Source: Nymphaea colorata | Taxonomy: Eukaryota > Streptophyta > Magnoliopsida > Nymphaeales > Nymphaeaceae | Assembly (NCBI RefSeq): GCF_008831285.2 | Contig: NC_045149.1 | Coordinates: 5,943,500-6,007,499, forward strand | Reading direction: 5' to 3' | Length of the DNA: 64,000 nt | Shown: positions 36,602 to 47,909 of the stretch, one piece after another | Position numbering within the stretch: position 1 is the stretch's first letter | Layout of the letters: each line of letters opens with the position of its first letter | Notes under the pieces: model-generated | What the model saw: the letters and a program-made list of their open reading frames with translations, nothing else | Database searches by the model: none | Told to the model about the DNA's origin: nothing | Translations under genes and position numbers: made by a program

Positions 36602-39600
36602 TGTTACGCACCAGCCACTTGGTCCAGACCCGGTGCCGACGGAGCAAGCCGGACCCAGCCGACTGAAGCGTAAGGCATCTGAGTTGTGGGCTCAGACAAT
36701 GCAGCACGTCGAAGAAACTTTCAAGGAGGTTATGGAAGCACCAGTGCCGGTTGCAGAGGGAGGAGTGGGAGGAGCAACTAGGTCCGAAGAGGTGCTCAAA
36801 TGGGACAAGTCTCAAGGTGTTCCTGAGCTGATTGTTGGGCTCACCGCGTTAGTCAAGACCGACCCAAACGTGAGTCCGAATCTCCCTAACCCTTGAGCCG
36901 TTTCTAAAACCTAAAATCTTAGGCAATTGGCTAAGTCACTCAGATTTAGCCCGTGCATCTTAACCGAAGTGTGGGTGGCAACCCACACGAGGTCCCCACC
37001 CTGGGCTCACAAGGCTCGGGGATTACTCGTTTTGACTTAGCGTTGGGCGCTAGGCCCGGTTCTCAATTTCACGCACTTAGTGATTATTTGTTGATAGTGG
37101 GATTCGAATAAACGACCTAAGCCAGGTGGGTTGTGCTTGGAGCATTGATTCTTGGATCGGATTAGAGAGCGGGTTTGGATTGTAAACTCGGCTCATAATG
37201 GGGTTGTATATATATTTTTGGATCTTGTAAACATCAAGCAATTATTGAGTAAAGAGGCCATTTGGCGATTTCCCTTCTCTCTCCTCTCTCGAGGCTCATC
37301 TTCCTTCTCGTCTCCCACCTTGCTCTACCCGAGAGCTAGGTGTCTCCTCCCTCCTCGCGTCCTCTACCACAACGGTGCCTCCTACTCCAAAACAGTCCTT
37401 GAAGAGCCACCGTCCCTAGGACACCGGCATAAGGCAGCAACGGCTTAGGCGGATCTCCCCCCGGCGGCGGTCCCTCCTTCGTCCACGGTCGATTCCCCAT
37501 TCGAAGTGTTGAATACGAGTTTTGGTGCCTTCTCCTTGAACACGAGGGAGTTGAAAGATCAAAGCTCGCAAAGGGAAGGTTGAAGGCAAGGTTCACTCCT
37601 CGGCTTCAACAAATAAGACAAAGGTTAGTCCTTTTGATTTTCATGTTTTCGCCAAAAGATGTGTTGAGATTGTTTAGGGTGGTGTTCATTCCAATCCTTA
37701 GATTTTCCCTCGGCATACCCGAGGGCTGATTTAGAGGAGAACGGTGAAAACAGCCTTAAGAGTCCCTTACACGTTTTGGAGAAACCGGGTAATCTCTAGA
37801 ACTAGTCTAGCATAGTTCGGATTAAAACGGGCGGGCGAAGTAGGACAAATTCAAGATTTATTGCTCGGTTCCCTCCCTGTTACAAACTCGGTCCAGCAGC
37901 CCAACAGGCAAAGAAAATCCCAGCTCTGGACGTGGTTCGATTGCAAGAAGCAGCCCATTGAAATCGCCTTGAAACATAGATCAAAATAAGTTAATTCGGG
38001 CGAATTCGGTTGGTGGGAGCATAAGACCGACCATCCGCCGGATTCCGAAGCACCTCCGGCCACCGCTGCTCACACCGACGTCCCCCATTAATTCCGGCAT
38101 CAGAGGTCAACATTGCCCTCCATTCCCTGGACTTCAGTTCATATCATCACGGGGCAACTTGGACAATTGGTGGAATACCGCAGCTCTTGCCACCTGCCTT
38201 GTGCGAAGATTCCTATCTGGGACACCGGCACCTTCAGGTTAGTACCACGTGGCGTCATCTCGTTCGCTCCTTCCTCCCACGTGTCGTCATCTCTGCCACC
38301 TTCCTTACCTCGTACCCAGCTAGCCCCACGTGTCCCTGCTCGAGATCAGCTTAGGATCTCGAGCTCCAAAGTTTTTGGAAACCCCTACGGCCGCCGCATC
38401 CCATTTTCTCCCCTGTCGCATTAGCTAGAGTCAACCCTAATCTCTGGCTTCGTCTCTGCCCTCCATCTCGCCAGCTGTCACGATCTCCTTCTCCCAAGCG
38501 CCATCTCATCCTCCAGCTCGCCCTCCAGCCAGCCAGCCCGGTCCCATGCGATTTTGCGCGATATCCCTCTAGCTCCACGTGGTGAATCCTCCATTCACGC
38601 GTTTTCTCCTTCCGCCGACTTAGGAAACCCCCATAGCGCGTTTGCCCCTTCCACTTTCGTAGCCACCCCCTATCCGCAGCCTCTCCTAGCCGTTCATCTC
38701 CCATACGTGGCGTCATCTCAGCCGTCCAGGTCCTCGAGAGAGATTGGGAGAGAAATTGACATCTAGCTACCGGATTCCCCTTGATTTTCCTTCGATTTCT
38801 TCCTTATCGCCTAGGAAGGAAATCCCTCTTTTTCCTTATCGCTGGAAACCTTCCCAGCGCCTCTATGTCGTGTCCGTCCATCTTGCCAAGTGGCAAGGAT
38901 CCGGCGCACCCACTTGGCACGACCAGCCAAGCCGTCCCCACCTAGATAGGCACCCTCTCGCGCTGCCACCTCACTTAGGAAGGCCCTCTCTTCTCACCTT
39001 TGTCCTAAACCACCATCTCGCTCTTGCCTTAGACGAATTAGGCACATCACCCCACCGAGCCCATTCCCTTCCCGAGCTTCCTTAGATGACTCGAGCCTAC
39101 CTCGAGTGACCCTTGACGTATTTGACCCGGACCCATCCAGCTAGGTCCAGTAGTCAACCTCGTCTTAATCAAACCTCTCCCTCATTCGGTCAACAGTGAC
39201 CATTGCCCTTGAGCATAGGCTCATCCCTAAGCTAACCCAGAAAGGCCAACCCTTAGTTAGGTCACCCACTACCGCACCTAAGCCCGCACTACTCCCCAGC
39301 CTACCCCAGCCCGAGCCCGTCTAGACTAGACCAGCCTCCCGGTAGAGCCCTGCCGAACCGAGCCAGCCTCAACCTTAGTTAGGTCTAGGTCTCGCCGGCT
39401 CAGTCCGGCCCTTACATCGGCCGCGTCTCTTCCGTCGGCACCCACCGGCGCGCGTGGCCGAGCCACACCACGGAGATAGGCAGGTCGGCGCTGTCTTCCC
39501 GACAGCAGCCCCCCTCGGCATTACAGGCGGCCCTTTCGGCCACGGCATTAGCACCATCAGCAAACAGCGTCAGTCAGTAGTAGGTGCACGGCAGCAGGCG

Positions 39601-40542
39601 ACCGCCCTCTCCCGCGTCTTCCTCGCTTCCGTCCACGGCGAGCGCTTCCCAGCGGCCGACGTCCTTCAGCGCAGCGCACGGCCCAGTCCGCGGCAGCTCA
39701 CGTCATCCTCGCACGACAACCAGCACTGCCCCAGTGCCGTCCGGCAGGATTCAGCAGGACGTTCCCGACGGCCTGCACCAACCCGACAGACCGGCAAACA
39801 GTTACTGCGCAGCGATAGCGGCCAGCGACAGGCAGTATTCCCTCAACGCGCCGACCAGGCTTCCAGCGGGCGACCACGTCGTCTAGCGTCTTCCAGCCAG
39901 CAGTCCGTGTTCGAGTAGCAGGCGCTGGGGAGGCTCTCCACAGCAGGTCTTCCAGTACCGTGAGCTGCATTACTCGGGGGTTGGTTCTCACCCCAGGTCA
40001 CTTATCCGGCTACGCCAAGGATAATCCTTGGCCAGTAATTTCTTCCTCCCCCTTGTAGCACGGGAAGGGTTTGCTTTTGTTTTCTAGGAAGCATATTAGT
40101 TTGATTGATTTTATTGCTTTAGCCCAGGCTTCGGCCTTGCTCCTCTCTATGGTACCTCGAGGGCACTGTGCCCGAGACACGACTACAAGGAGCTGACCAC
40201 CTATTTGCTTTCGTTGGGTGTGGTTTGGCCGTTAGGAGTGGTTTGCGTGGTTTGGAGTGAGTTGTGAGCGTTTTGACTATTGTATCGCACGATCTTGTAA
40301 AGCTTCACAGCCCTCTTAGACGATTGTAGTAGGTTGACCTTAGTTAGGATTTTGGAAAAGGGATAACCTACACTTGTACTCCAGTCCTAAGGGTTTTGCG
40401 TCGGGGTCCTGTCCGGCCGGGTAATCTCTTGTATTTAATTGTTTAGGATTTTCGGTTTTTAAAATAGGCCTCAAGAAGATCCTGGGAATGTAGGATTGCA
40501 TTGGTTCGGGCTTTTCTAGGCCAACCGGTGTAGATCCTAACA
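36602..40542 (+). mobile_element. LTR-bounded insertion without coding domains (large solo LTR or LARD-like)
   Basis: It begins TGTTACGCACC and ends GATCCTAACA (TGTTA/TAACA termini). The 5-bp duplication GAACC flanks it at 36597-36601 and 40543-40547. TG...CA ends with a 5-bp duplication are diagnostic of LTR retrotransposon integration. The 3.94 kb contains a TATA-like TATATATATTTTTGG near 37206 and a GC-rich stretch at 38.0-39.95 kb, but no gag, protease, integrase or polymerase motif, and I saw no internal direct repeat that would mark two LTRs. A very long solo LTR of a gypsy-type element is my preferred reading; a large non-autonomous element is the alternative. The GC-rich open frames (for example 39454-39918) show no known domain. 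Confidence 0.7.
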
Positions 40543-41160
40543 GAACCAGAGGGGAGTGGGAGAGGGAACCAGAGGGGGAGACAGGAGAGGGAGAAAGGAA
40601 GGGGACGGGAGACGTCGTCTGCTTGCCTACGAAGAGGAAAAAGAAGAAGGCTTGCGAAGAAGAAGGCCTTGCACTCCTCCATGATGTCGTCCGCCGCGAA
40701 CCTCGCGCCGGCGGAGAGGGAACCAGAGGGGAGCGGGAGAGGGAACCAGAGGGGGAGACGGGAGAGGGAGAGGGAGAGGGAGAAAGGAAGGGGACGGGAG
40801 AGGGAACCAGAGGGGAGCTGGAACCAGAAGGGGAGATGGGAGAGGGAGAGGGAGAAAGGAAGGGGGAGGGAGCGGGGGAGCGGGGAGAGGGAACCACTCC
40901 AGAGGGGAGACGGGAGAGGGGGACAGGAGCGGAGAAGACGGGAGAGGGGGAGACAGGAGAGGGAACCAGTGGGGAGCGGGAGAGGGGAGACAGGAGAGGG
41001 AACCAGAGGGGGAGACCGGAGAGGGAAGTGGGAACGAGAGGGGAGACGGAACGAGGGGGAGTGGGAGCAGAGAGGGAGAGGGAACCAGAAGGGGAGAGCG
41101 TGCGGAGAGGGAGAGAGGGAACCAGAGGGGGACGGGAAGGGAGGAGAGAGAGAGCAGAGA
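40543..41160. repeat. GA-rich minisatellite in the hAT-like element
   Basis: The words GGGAGAGGGAACCAGAGGGG and GGGGAGACGGGAGAGG are repeated irregularly many times. The same array starts at 36470-36601 on the other side of the inserted LTR element. Long Gly/Arg/Glu or Pro/Ser/Leu open frames in several phases here are caused by the repeat. Confidence 0.85.
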
Positions 41161-41247
41161 GGGCCTGGCGGGCCGCCGCTGGGCCACCCTAATGGGCCCG
41201 GGCCGGCCCAGCGGCAGCCCGGCCCGACGCCCAAGCCTACTAAAAAC

Positions 41248-41502
41248 CTATCATTCAAACTCGAGTCAGGTCCTTCGATTCTTGTTTATAAGCCTATTGG
41301 GTTAATCCCATGGGGATCCGATCCAAATCATGATACTAACAATACTTCTCCCTTGAAAAAGAACCTTGTTCTCAAGGTGTGAGCACGAGAAATGAACGCC
41401 AACATCAAAGATTCCTTCCTTGCTTTCAGCTGGTCCATAAAAAATGGAAGAACTTGTCTCAAAACAGTCCTGATAGTGTAAGTGCACACTTGAAAATTTG
41501 CA
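41248..41502 (-). repeat. right (5') LTR of element C, second part
   Basis: It continues the LTR from 36279 after the duplicated target site and ends GAAAATTTGCA. It matches 33957-34203 closely. Confidence 0.8.
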
Positions 41503-41817
41503 ATCAGTGCTTATATTTACTGCCGGCAAAATTGAATCGTCAAAAGGAAGACTTCATTCAATAGTAAGGGACTTAAGGCGTTCAGGTGAATTTTTGATCT
41601 AGGGCACAGTGAACTATTCTTTGGGGCATACTACTGCACAATAATTTCTTTTTTTGCAGGTGAGGTTTATGTGTTACTCTAACTGGTCCACAATTTGTTA
41701 ATTTTACTATGCTGGCATATCACACAATCCTATTGCTAGTACGTTGAACAACAATGCATACCTAAACCACTAGAAAAATCTTCTTGTCTCTTTGCCTGTT
41801 ACATGTGAGTGGGAGAA

Positions 41818-42354
41818 TGTTGGATTTTGGGTATGAGTTCACTTGTGATGGGCAAAAAAGTTAATAAACCCACAAAAAAACAAAAAAGAATGGAAAAGAA
41901 AAAGTCTGGTTTTGTTCTCCCGTGGATGTAGGCAGCAATAACCGAACCATGTTAACTCTTGTGTTTGTGTGAGATTGTTGTCTTTCTTCAACATTTGATA
42001 GGGCAGACCCAAGCTTATGAGCCAAGTGCGGACACACCATTGCCCGCAATGTTGGTAGTTGTTGTTTTCAGTTTGATTGAAAACTAAAAATGATGAGAGA
42101 AGGGTAATAAAAGAGATGGCGTGGTATGGCAATCGATATAACGAAATTGGAAAGATATCCATGCTAGGAGAGGAAATAAACTGTTCGTGTTGATTGCTGA
42201 GAGCTTGCAGTAACGATGGTGAAGTTGGGCGTTCTCCGAACTGTGATTACGTCATCCCCATCAAGTCACCAGAGTTAGTCTTCATCCACTGCATACCTGA
42301 GGTAACCAAAACTGAAGTGTTTTTCTAAGGTGGACAGTACCTTATTCCATACCA
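41818..42354 (+). repeat. second copy of the 27.2-kb copia LTR (longer form)
   Basis: It starts TGTTGGATTTTGGG and ends TTCCATACCA. From GGGCAGACCCAAGCTTATGA (about 42000) onward it parallels 27235-27598. It has about 140 extra bases near the start, including GTGGATGTAGGC, a common copia U5-type word. No primer site follows, and no clear target duplication was found, so it may be a solo or truncated LTR. Confidence 0.55.
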
Positions 42355-43390
42355 TGGATATATGTGTGTCTGTGTGTGTGAAAGAGAATCGAGCATGCAG
42401 GAACTTGATTAGAAATCTAGCAGACAACCAACTTCTGTGGTTTGCGTTGGCTCAACACGGAAATATCTTCAAGATCGTCTTTCTGATAAAATGAGGCCTA
42501 GAGTTGAGTAGAGAACGGCATCTTCTAAGTTATCCACAATCTCTCTCTTTCTCTCTACCGCCCACTGTTGCCTAGTTTCCTCAATGCATGGTGTTTAAGT
42601 GCTTTGATATCCGCAAGTAGAGTGTCCTTTTTCATCCAAGGAGTTCCCTGTCAGTCTCAGCTTACTTGGGATTTGGAGGCCTTCGCATGTTGGTAGTTTT
42701 TCATCAATACCTAATATTGTTGGGACCAATATGGAAGGTAACTCAACTTCAACCTTAAGCGAATTATCAAATCTGCGGTCAATAATGGACCGGTATAAGA
42801 AGATTCAAGGTATTCCTGCACCGTAATTATATATTTTAGACGGTTGTACGTATCCATCTCCCCATTGTGTATATATGTCCTAGAAAATGAAACCCAAGCT
42901 GAAAGTTGAAAACCTATCAATTAATCCTGACAAAATTAACTTATAAACCTGTTCAGCTTGGATATCTAAGAACAATGATACCCCAAGCTGTGCGCCCATG
43001 TGATTTTAACTTGAAGTCCCCAAGCATCAACTGGAGAGCCCGAAATTTCTGGCTAGGGGCACTAGTAACAAATTTTAAATGTTTAAGGGACATCAACATG
43101 TAAATGAGAAAAAAAATGCCACTAAAATGTCAATATAAAGATAACTGATAAAGTAGTTTTTGGCTCTCAGTAGGCAATTCTGTCAAAATTATTTGTGTTC
43201 GGGGTTTAAACCGTACTGGTTAATTTGGAGGAGGCAAATTAAGGTTCCAAGTGCAACTCATGGTAGATGCTTGCCTAGGGGCACAAAGTGATTGGGCCCA
43301 GACCTGAACCTAATTGATTGAAATCTGAATGATAATGTTATAATCACATTTAGGTCTATATTCAATTTGATCCAACTAATTGAAGTTGAA
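42355..43390. other. intergenic DNA, no gene recognised
   Basis: A minus-strand open frame at 42711-42920 (69 codons) has no recognisable domain. A short TG run stands at about 42361-42380. Confidence 0.4.
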
Positions 43391-43992
43391 TATAATTTCG
43401 ATCTAAAAACATTATGGTATTAATGGATTCATAAAAGTGTTGGGAAAGATATTGATATGGTAGGAAGCTGATACAAAAATAGAAGGCATGCACTTTTAGA
43501 GAGGAACGATTCAAATCTAGTTTCGAACGCGAACCAAATACTCAATCTCAAAGTTCTAGCGATCAGATTATCAAATCCAGATCTGAATAATTGTATAGAT
43601 CTATACCCAAATAAATCGAATTAATAAATCTTGTTAAATTAAGATATCCAGTTTGCTTGAATTCCATTTTTGTGATACATATCAAAATGGATATAATTTA
43701 GATCTAAAAGCATTATGATATTAATTAATTCATAAAAATGTTAGGAAATATTTTGATATGATAAAAAGCTGATACAAAAATAGAAGGCATGCATTTGAGA
43801 GATGAAAGAAGCAAATCTAGCTTTGAATGTGAACCAAATACTGAATCTCAAATTTCTAGTGATCAGTTTATCAAATCCACATCTGAATCATTGTATAGAT
43901 CCATACCCAAATCAATCAAATTAATAAATTTTGTTAAAAATATCCGGTTTGGTTGCAGTTCATTTTTTGGTGATGTATATCAAAATGGAGAG
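43391..43992. repeat. tandem duplication, 301-bp unit
   Basis: The unit starting TATAATTTCGATCTAAAAAC at 43391 returns at 43692 (TATAATTTAGATCTAAAAG...). The copies share GCTGATACAAAAATAGAAGG and keep similarity over the whole unit with scattered substitutions, so the duplication is not very recent. Part of the same unit recurs inverted at 45721-45807. Confidence 0.85.
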
Positions 43993-44099
43993 AAAGCAGT
44001 GTGCATATGACAGCCGAATAGTTAGAGGTTCATCTCATTCAAATAACGAACGTGGTTTTGGATCTTAGTTGAAGAAAACCCTTGACCCGGGTGTTCGTA

Positions 44100-45100
44100 T
44101 TAAAATGAACCGGGTAGACTCGAATTTGGACATAGATCCAATCATATTTCTTTACTCCATTTGGGCATGGTAATAAGGACATGTAAATACATCTCCTTCT
44201 TCCTCTATTCGCAAACCTGCTGCACGCCTTTGTGCCTCTCGCCCATTCTTTTGGTGCCTTTTATCTGCCACATGGCTAGCCTTATCCTGCACCGCCAACC
44301 TCTTCACCACTCTACAACCCTACTCCCTTATGTCCTAGCTTAATTTAGTTATTTATGTAGTGTCTTGGCTTATCAGGTGCTGGCAGTGGTGGAACCACTC
44401 ATAATTTCGTTCCCCACACTAGCCTCTTTTTTTTTTTTTAACATTAAGATCTTTTAATATTTACTTTGTTATATATATAAATGCCCCTTCAAGTATGAAA
44501 AATCTGTGAATCAGTGCTCCTCTAGAAAAAAAAAAAAATTGACTTTACCAGCATCCAGAACTATAAGAAGAGCGACAATCAATTACTTAGAAAATGTTCG
44601 CTGCTATATATTTTACCTCTTTCCGTTACAGACTATAGTGCATATTTACAAACCCTTTCCTTTTTTTTTTTTTTTGAAAAAGAACACATTAAAACATGAA
44701 AAGTCAGCTCAAACAAACGGCAAAACTGCCATTTTTTGACAAAATGCCAAAAAATAAGAATATAAAAAAACTGTGTTTTCTAACCTGTTTTTCATGTCCT
44801 TTTCATTTTAGGTGTCTTTCTTCATGTTCTTTTAAATGCTAAATTACTTGTTTTCATTTTCTAATTTCTATTTGTTTTTTATCAACTTATTTTTTATGTG
44901 GTCTTATTAGTTTTTCATTTATTTTATTTTGTCTCATTTTAAGATTTTTTTATTTTTTAAAACTTATCATATTTTTCTATTTTTTTCAAGCTCGCCATAG
45001 TATATATATGAAAAAAACATAGTTGTTTAAAATGTGAAAACTACATTTGTGACTATGCTCTAGAGTAATGTTCACCTTGGCCTGCAGCTTGGTGGCTCTT
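44100..45100. other. AT-rich DNA with homopolymer runs, no gene seen
   Basis: There are T and A runs of 11 or more at about 44430, 44529 and 44661. A CAGTGGTGGAACCA word at about 44383 resembles the left end of the hAT-type family, but I could not find its partner. Confidence 0.4.
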
Positions 45101-45700
45101 CCAATACGAACCTGCTGGGAGAATGGGCTCACATCCCTATTTGTTAGGGCAAAAGTTTAACGAAGAACATGCAAAGTAAGACACGCAACCTAGAACATCA
45201 AACCAGAGGATCACATATCTCAAGAGATCGACCGCGGAGCTTGAAATGAATTTAAAGGCATATCATAACTAAGCAGATACAATGTCTGCATTGAAGGGAC
45301 TGCAGTCCCTGAAGATTTACTTCCCACCACCAGCAAAAATAAAGCACTGTATCAAACCTTGCTTCTTGTTCACCATCCATGCCTTCTTAAATTCTTTTTG
45401 CCATTCAGATGGACCACCCACCAAACATGATCGCCCTTGAAATCTTCTGTAGAAGCTCACCAAGTATTGAATCAAATATCCAGCTTCCCAAGCTAAATCG
45501 GGGCATGACTACCTCATTCCTGCACTAAAAATGCTTCCATGACTCGATGTTATCACAAAAGCTACCTTCTGCCTTCCCCCTCACTTCAATTCTAGCTGAC
45601 TGAATCACCCAATCAACCACACCAAATGATGACCATGGATCTGGTTCACACCTGTCCTCTACCAAACAGAAATCTCTCTTCTAACTGCTCAGACCAGCTA
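45101..45700 (-). other. possible decayed coding fragment, unidentified
   Basis: This stretch has more coding-like composition than its AT-rich surroundings. On the minus strand it gives several short open pieces interrupted by stops, for example SARIEVRGKAEGSFCDNIES and WVVHLNGKKNLRRHGW. No domain was recognised. It could be a gene or transposon relic, and I give it little weight. Confidence 0.2.
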
Positions 45701-45720
45701 GCATTACTAATTATACTCTT

Positions 45721-45807
45721 AATATCAATATCTTTTCTTACACTTTTACGAATCAATTAATACCATAATGCTTTTAGATTGAAATTATATCTATTTTGAT
45801 ATATATC
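45721..45807 (-). repeat. inverted partial copy of the 301-bp unit at 43.4-44.0 kb
   Basis: On the minus strand it reads ATATCAAAATAGATATAATT followed by CTAAAAGCATTATGGTATTAATT. This corresponds to the junction and start of the duplicated unit at 43681-43740. Confidence 0.7.
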
Positions 45808-45811
45808 GCCA

Positions 45812-45910
45812 AAGTGGCGGAGCCAAAATTTTTTTGCTATGAGGTACTAATACGTGAAAAAAATTTCAGACAAAAATATATGTCATAAACTAAAATATAT
45901 ATTATTAGGA
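45812..45910. mobile_element. truncated end of the hAT-type repeat family
   Basis: AGTGGCGGAGCCAAAATTTTTTTGC and the following about 80 bp match, in reverse orientation, the right end of the 1.4-kb nested element at 58100-58192 (TTGCTATG, GTACTA, ATATATGT words). The other end is missing or not recognised. Confidence 0.5.
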
Positions 45911-46038
45911 ATGCTACCACAAAAGCATATTACTACACTGGGCAATGAAAACTGACGTATTTAAACTAAAATATATATTATTAGGAATGCTACCACAAAA
46001 GCATATTACTACACTGGGCAATGAAAACTGACGTATTA
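45887..46038. repeat. exact 76-bp tandem duplication
   Basis: AAACTAAAATATATATTATT and the next 56 bases at 45887-45962 are repeated without visible change at 45963-46038. Such identity points to a very recent event or an assembly artefact. Confidence 0.85.
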
Positions 46039-46889
46039 TTTGACTTCTAAATCGATCGAATCTGGCTTTCCGGCCCTACCAAATAGAATTCTAGTTTGCC
46101 CTCAAATGTATTTTGCTGTCCTGGGATTGTGGCGATTTGCATGTAGATCAATGTGTTGACGTTAGCTCTTATGAGTTCTGTCTTCTTTGGCAAGATGGTA
46201 GGGATTGATTCCTTTCTTGACAATGTAGTAGCTAGCTTGATTCCTTTCTTCTTTATTATTAGTGTGAAACTTTATGTGCCAGATCCTTTTAGCCGTTGGT
46301 TTGCACTTTTTATCTTCCTTTTTTTAAAATTCCTTATCGGAGCTAAGTTCGTTTTGTTTTATCTTAAAAATGCACTATTCCGAATTTCCTGATATGAACA
46401 ATCCTCATGTTAATGTTATCCCACATAAAGTGATTTCCTATAGTTTTTTGCGTCTTCTATAATTGCTACACAGGTACTACTAAAGATGCAGGTCCTTGTC
46501 TGGCAATTCTCCTCAACCGATGGCGTGTATTAAGAAATTATGAAATGTGAGTCTTCCCTCGTAAGGATCATTTGGTGGGCCGGCGTATGTCAATGAGGAA
46601 TTTCAGACATTATGACTGTCTTAATGTAAACATCCACTTAAGAGATTGCATTTTGAGATATCAGGTCATTTAATATGGTACGAGGTAATTTTGTAATGTA
46701 TAAATACCTGTACGTAATTACAAATTCTTTGATGGGTTCAACATTCCCAAGTATGGAAAACAAATTGAAATGTAACATTTGTCACATAGAAGTCTATAGA
46801 CTCAGCTTAAATATTTTAGAACCAAATATCGAATTACTCATCCAAGATAATACAAAAAAATAGAGAAAAAAATGGACGAAACTAGTTTA
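46039..46889. other. intergenic DNA, no gene recognised
   Basis: The 79-codon open frame at 46153-46392 is hydrophobic and without a known domain. Its AT-rich composition makes chance likely. Confidence 0.35.
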
Positions 46890-47366
46890 GGGGCCGTTTG
46901 ATGGTCAGAAAAAAGTTTCTGGAAAAAAATTTCTAGAAAAAAATTTCTGGAATTGAAGAAACGGAAAAATTTTTCCGTTTTTCCAAAACCAGTTTGTGTT
47001 TGTTATGGAGGAATTATTTTTCTAGAAAAAAATTTCTTTGTTTGATGGGAATGGTGAGGAAGAAGGAGGAAGAAGAGAAGGAGGGAGGAGGGAGAAAAAA
47101 TTTCCTCCTCCAACGGTCACAAAAAAATTTCTGGAAAAATTTCTCCACCCCTCTGGCTGGAGAAATTTTTCCGGAAATATTTTTCCAGAATCATCTCCAA
47201 CGGTCCAAATTTTTTTTCCATGTTTGATGAAATGGAAAAGTTTTAAAAATTTGAATTCAGCTCGGACTTTCGAGCGGGTGAAATTTCACCCGTTCGACCG
47301 CTTTCGATTTTTCACTCTCACGTCCTGAGCATGTGGCCGAGACTGGGGAGGGGTTTCTGCAGCAAA

Positions 47367-47507
47367 GCACAAAGAAATGGAGGGTGAAGCAGGTGGTGCG
47401 GGAATAGCACGAAGGAATGGAGGGTGAAGAGCAGGTGGTGCGGGGTGCGGGAAGAGCACGAAGGAATGGAGGGTGAAGCAGGTGGTGCGGGCAGAGCACG
47501 AAGGAAG
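47367..47507. repeat. tandem repeat of 40-49 bp in the PIF-like element
   Basis: The units begin GCACGAAGGAATGGAGGGTG at 47407 and 47456, with a variant first unit at 47367 and a partial one at 47496. The second unit carries a 9-bp expansion. Confidence 0.85.
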
Positions 47508-47909
47508 TGACGCCGATTTCATATCAATCTCAGAAATCGGGGCTTTACTCTTCTCCGTGGCGCTGGATTCTTCCCATTGACACTGCCGATGGCCTACCAT
47601 AATCAAGGCTTCTCAAATTTCTCCTAATTCAAAAACCCTAATCACCCTCAAATAGAAACTGCAAAGACTGCTGGAAAAAGCTCGACTCTATGCAGCCGAC
47701 TCAGAAAACCCCCAAAATCTATGGTGGATTGAATGCTCCTGGCTTCACTTGATGTGGAGGATCCATGCAAAATCCCCCTACAGGACACAGTGGTGGGGCG
47801 AGAATTCGAGACCTTCATATCAAAAGATTAGAACACGCTGTGCAACGAAGAAGCAGCAGTGGGGCAAGGGCAGTGGCGGTGGGACGAGGCAGCGGTGGGG
47901 TGAAGCAGC

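Larger units (their letters stand above)
36280..41239. mobile_element. hAT-like GC-rich element nested in the LTR, itself interrupted
   Basis: The ends are inverted: TAGGGGTGAGCATCGGGCC on the left, and on the right GGCCCGACGCCCAAGCCTA, whose reverse complement aligns with it with a few changes. The target duplication is CTGAAAAC (36272-36279) and CTAAAAAC (41240-41247), 7 of 8 matching. Removing the insertion restores the LTR sequence seen at 33.9 kb, which proves the order of events. Without the second insertion (36602-40542) the element is about 1.0 kb. It consists of GGGCC-rich ends and a GA-rich minisatellite, with no transposase. Confidence 0.8.
33832..41502 (-). mobile_element. non-autonomous LTR element C, right LTR split by a nested insertion
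   Basis: The left LTR (33832-34203) and right LTR (36173-36279 plus 41248-41502) match over about 360 bp. A primer site is present on the minus strand at 36157-36171. The 2-kb interior (34204-36156) has no protease, integrase or polymerase, so the element must have used enzymes from elsewhere. No 5-bp target duplication is visible (GACAT on the left, ATCAG on the right). The right LTR is interrupted by a 4.96-kb hAT-like insertion. Confidence 0.75.

Noticed and set aside
39454-39991. Overlapping GC-rich open frames of 97-154 codons
   Set aside because: They lie inside the LTR-bounded insertion, overlap on both strands, and show no recognisable domain or start context. High GC content alone explains them.
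40443-41382. Very long open frames (up to 271 codons) in several phases on both strands
   Set aside because: They are produced by the GA-rich minisatellite and by neighbouring low-complexity DNA. The proteins are Pro/Ser/Leu or Gly/Arg/Glu runs without any domain.
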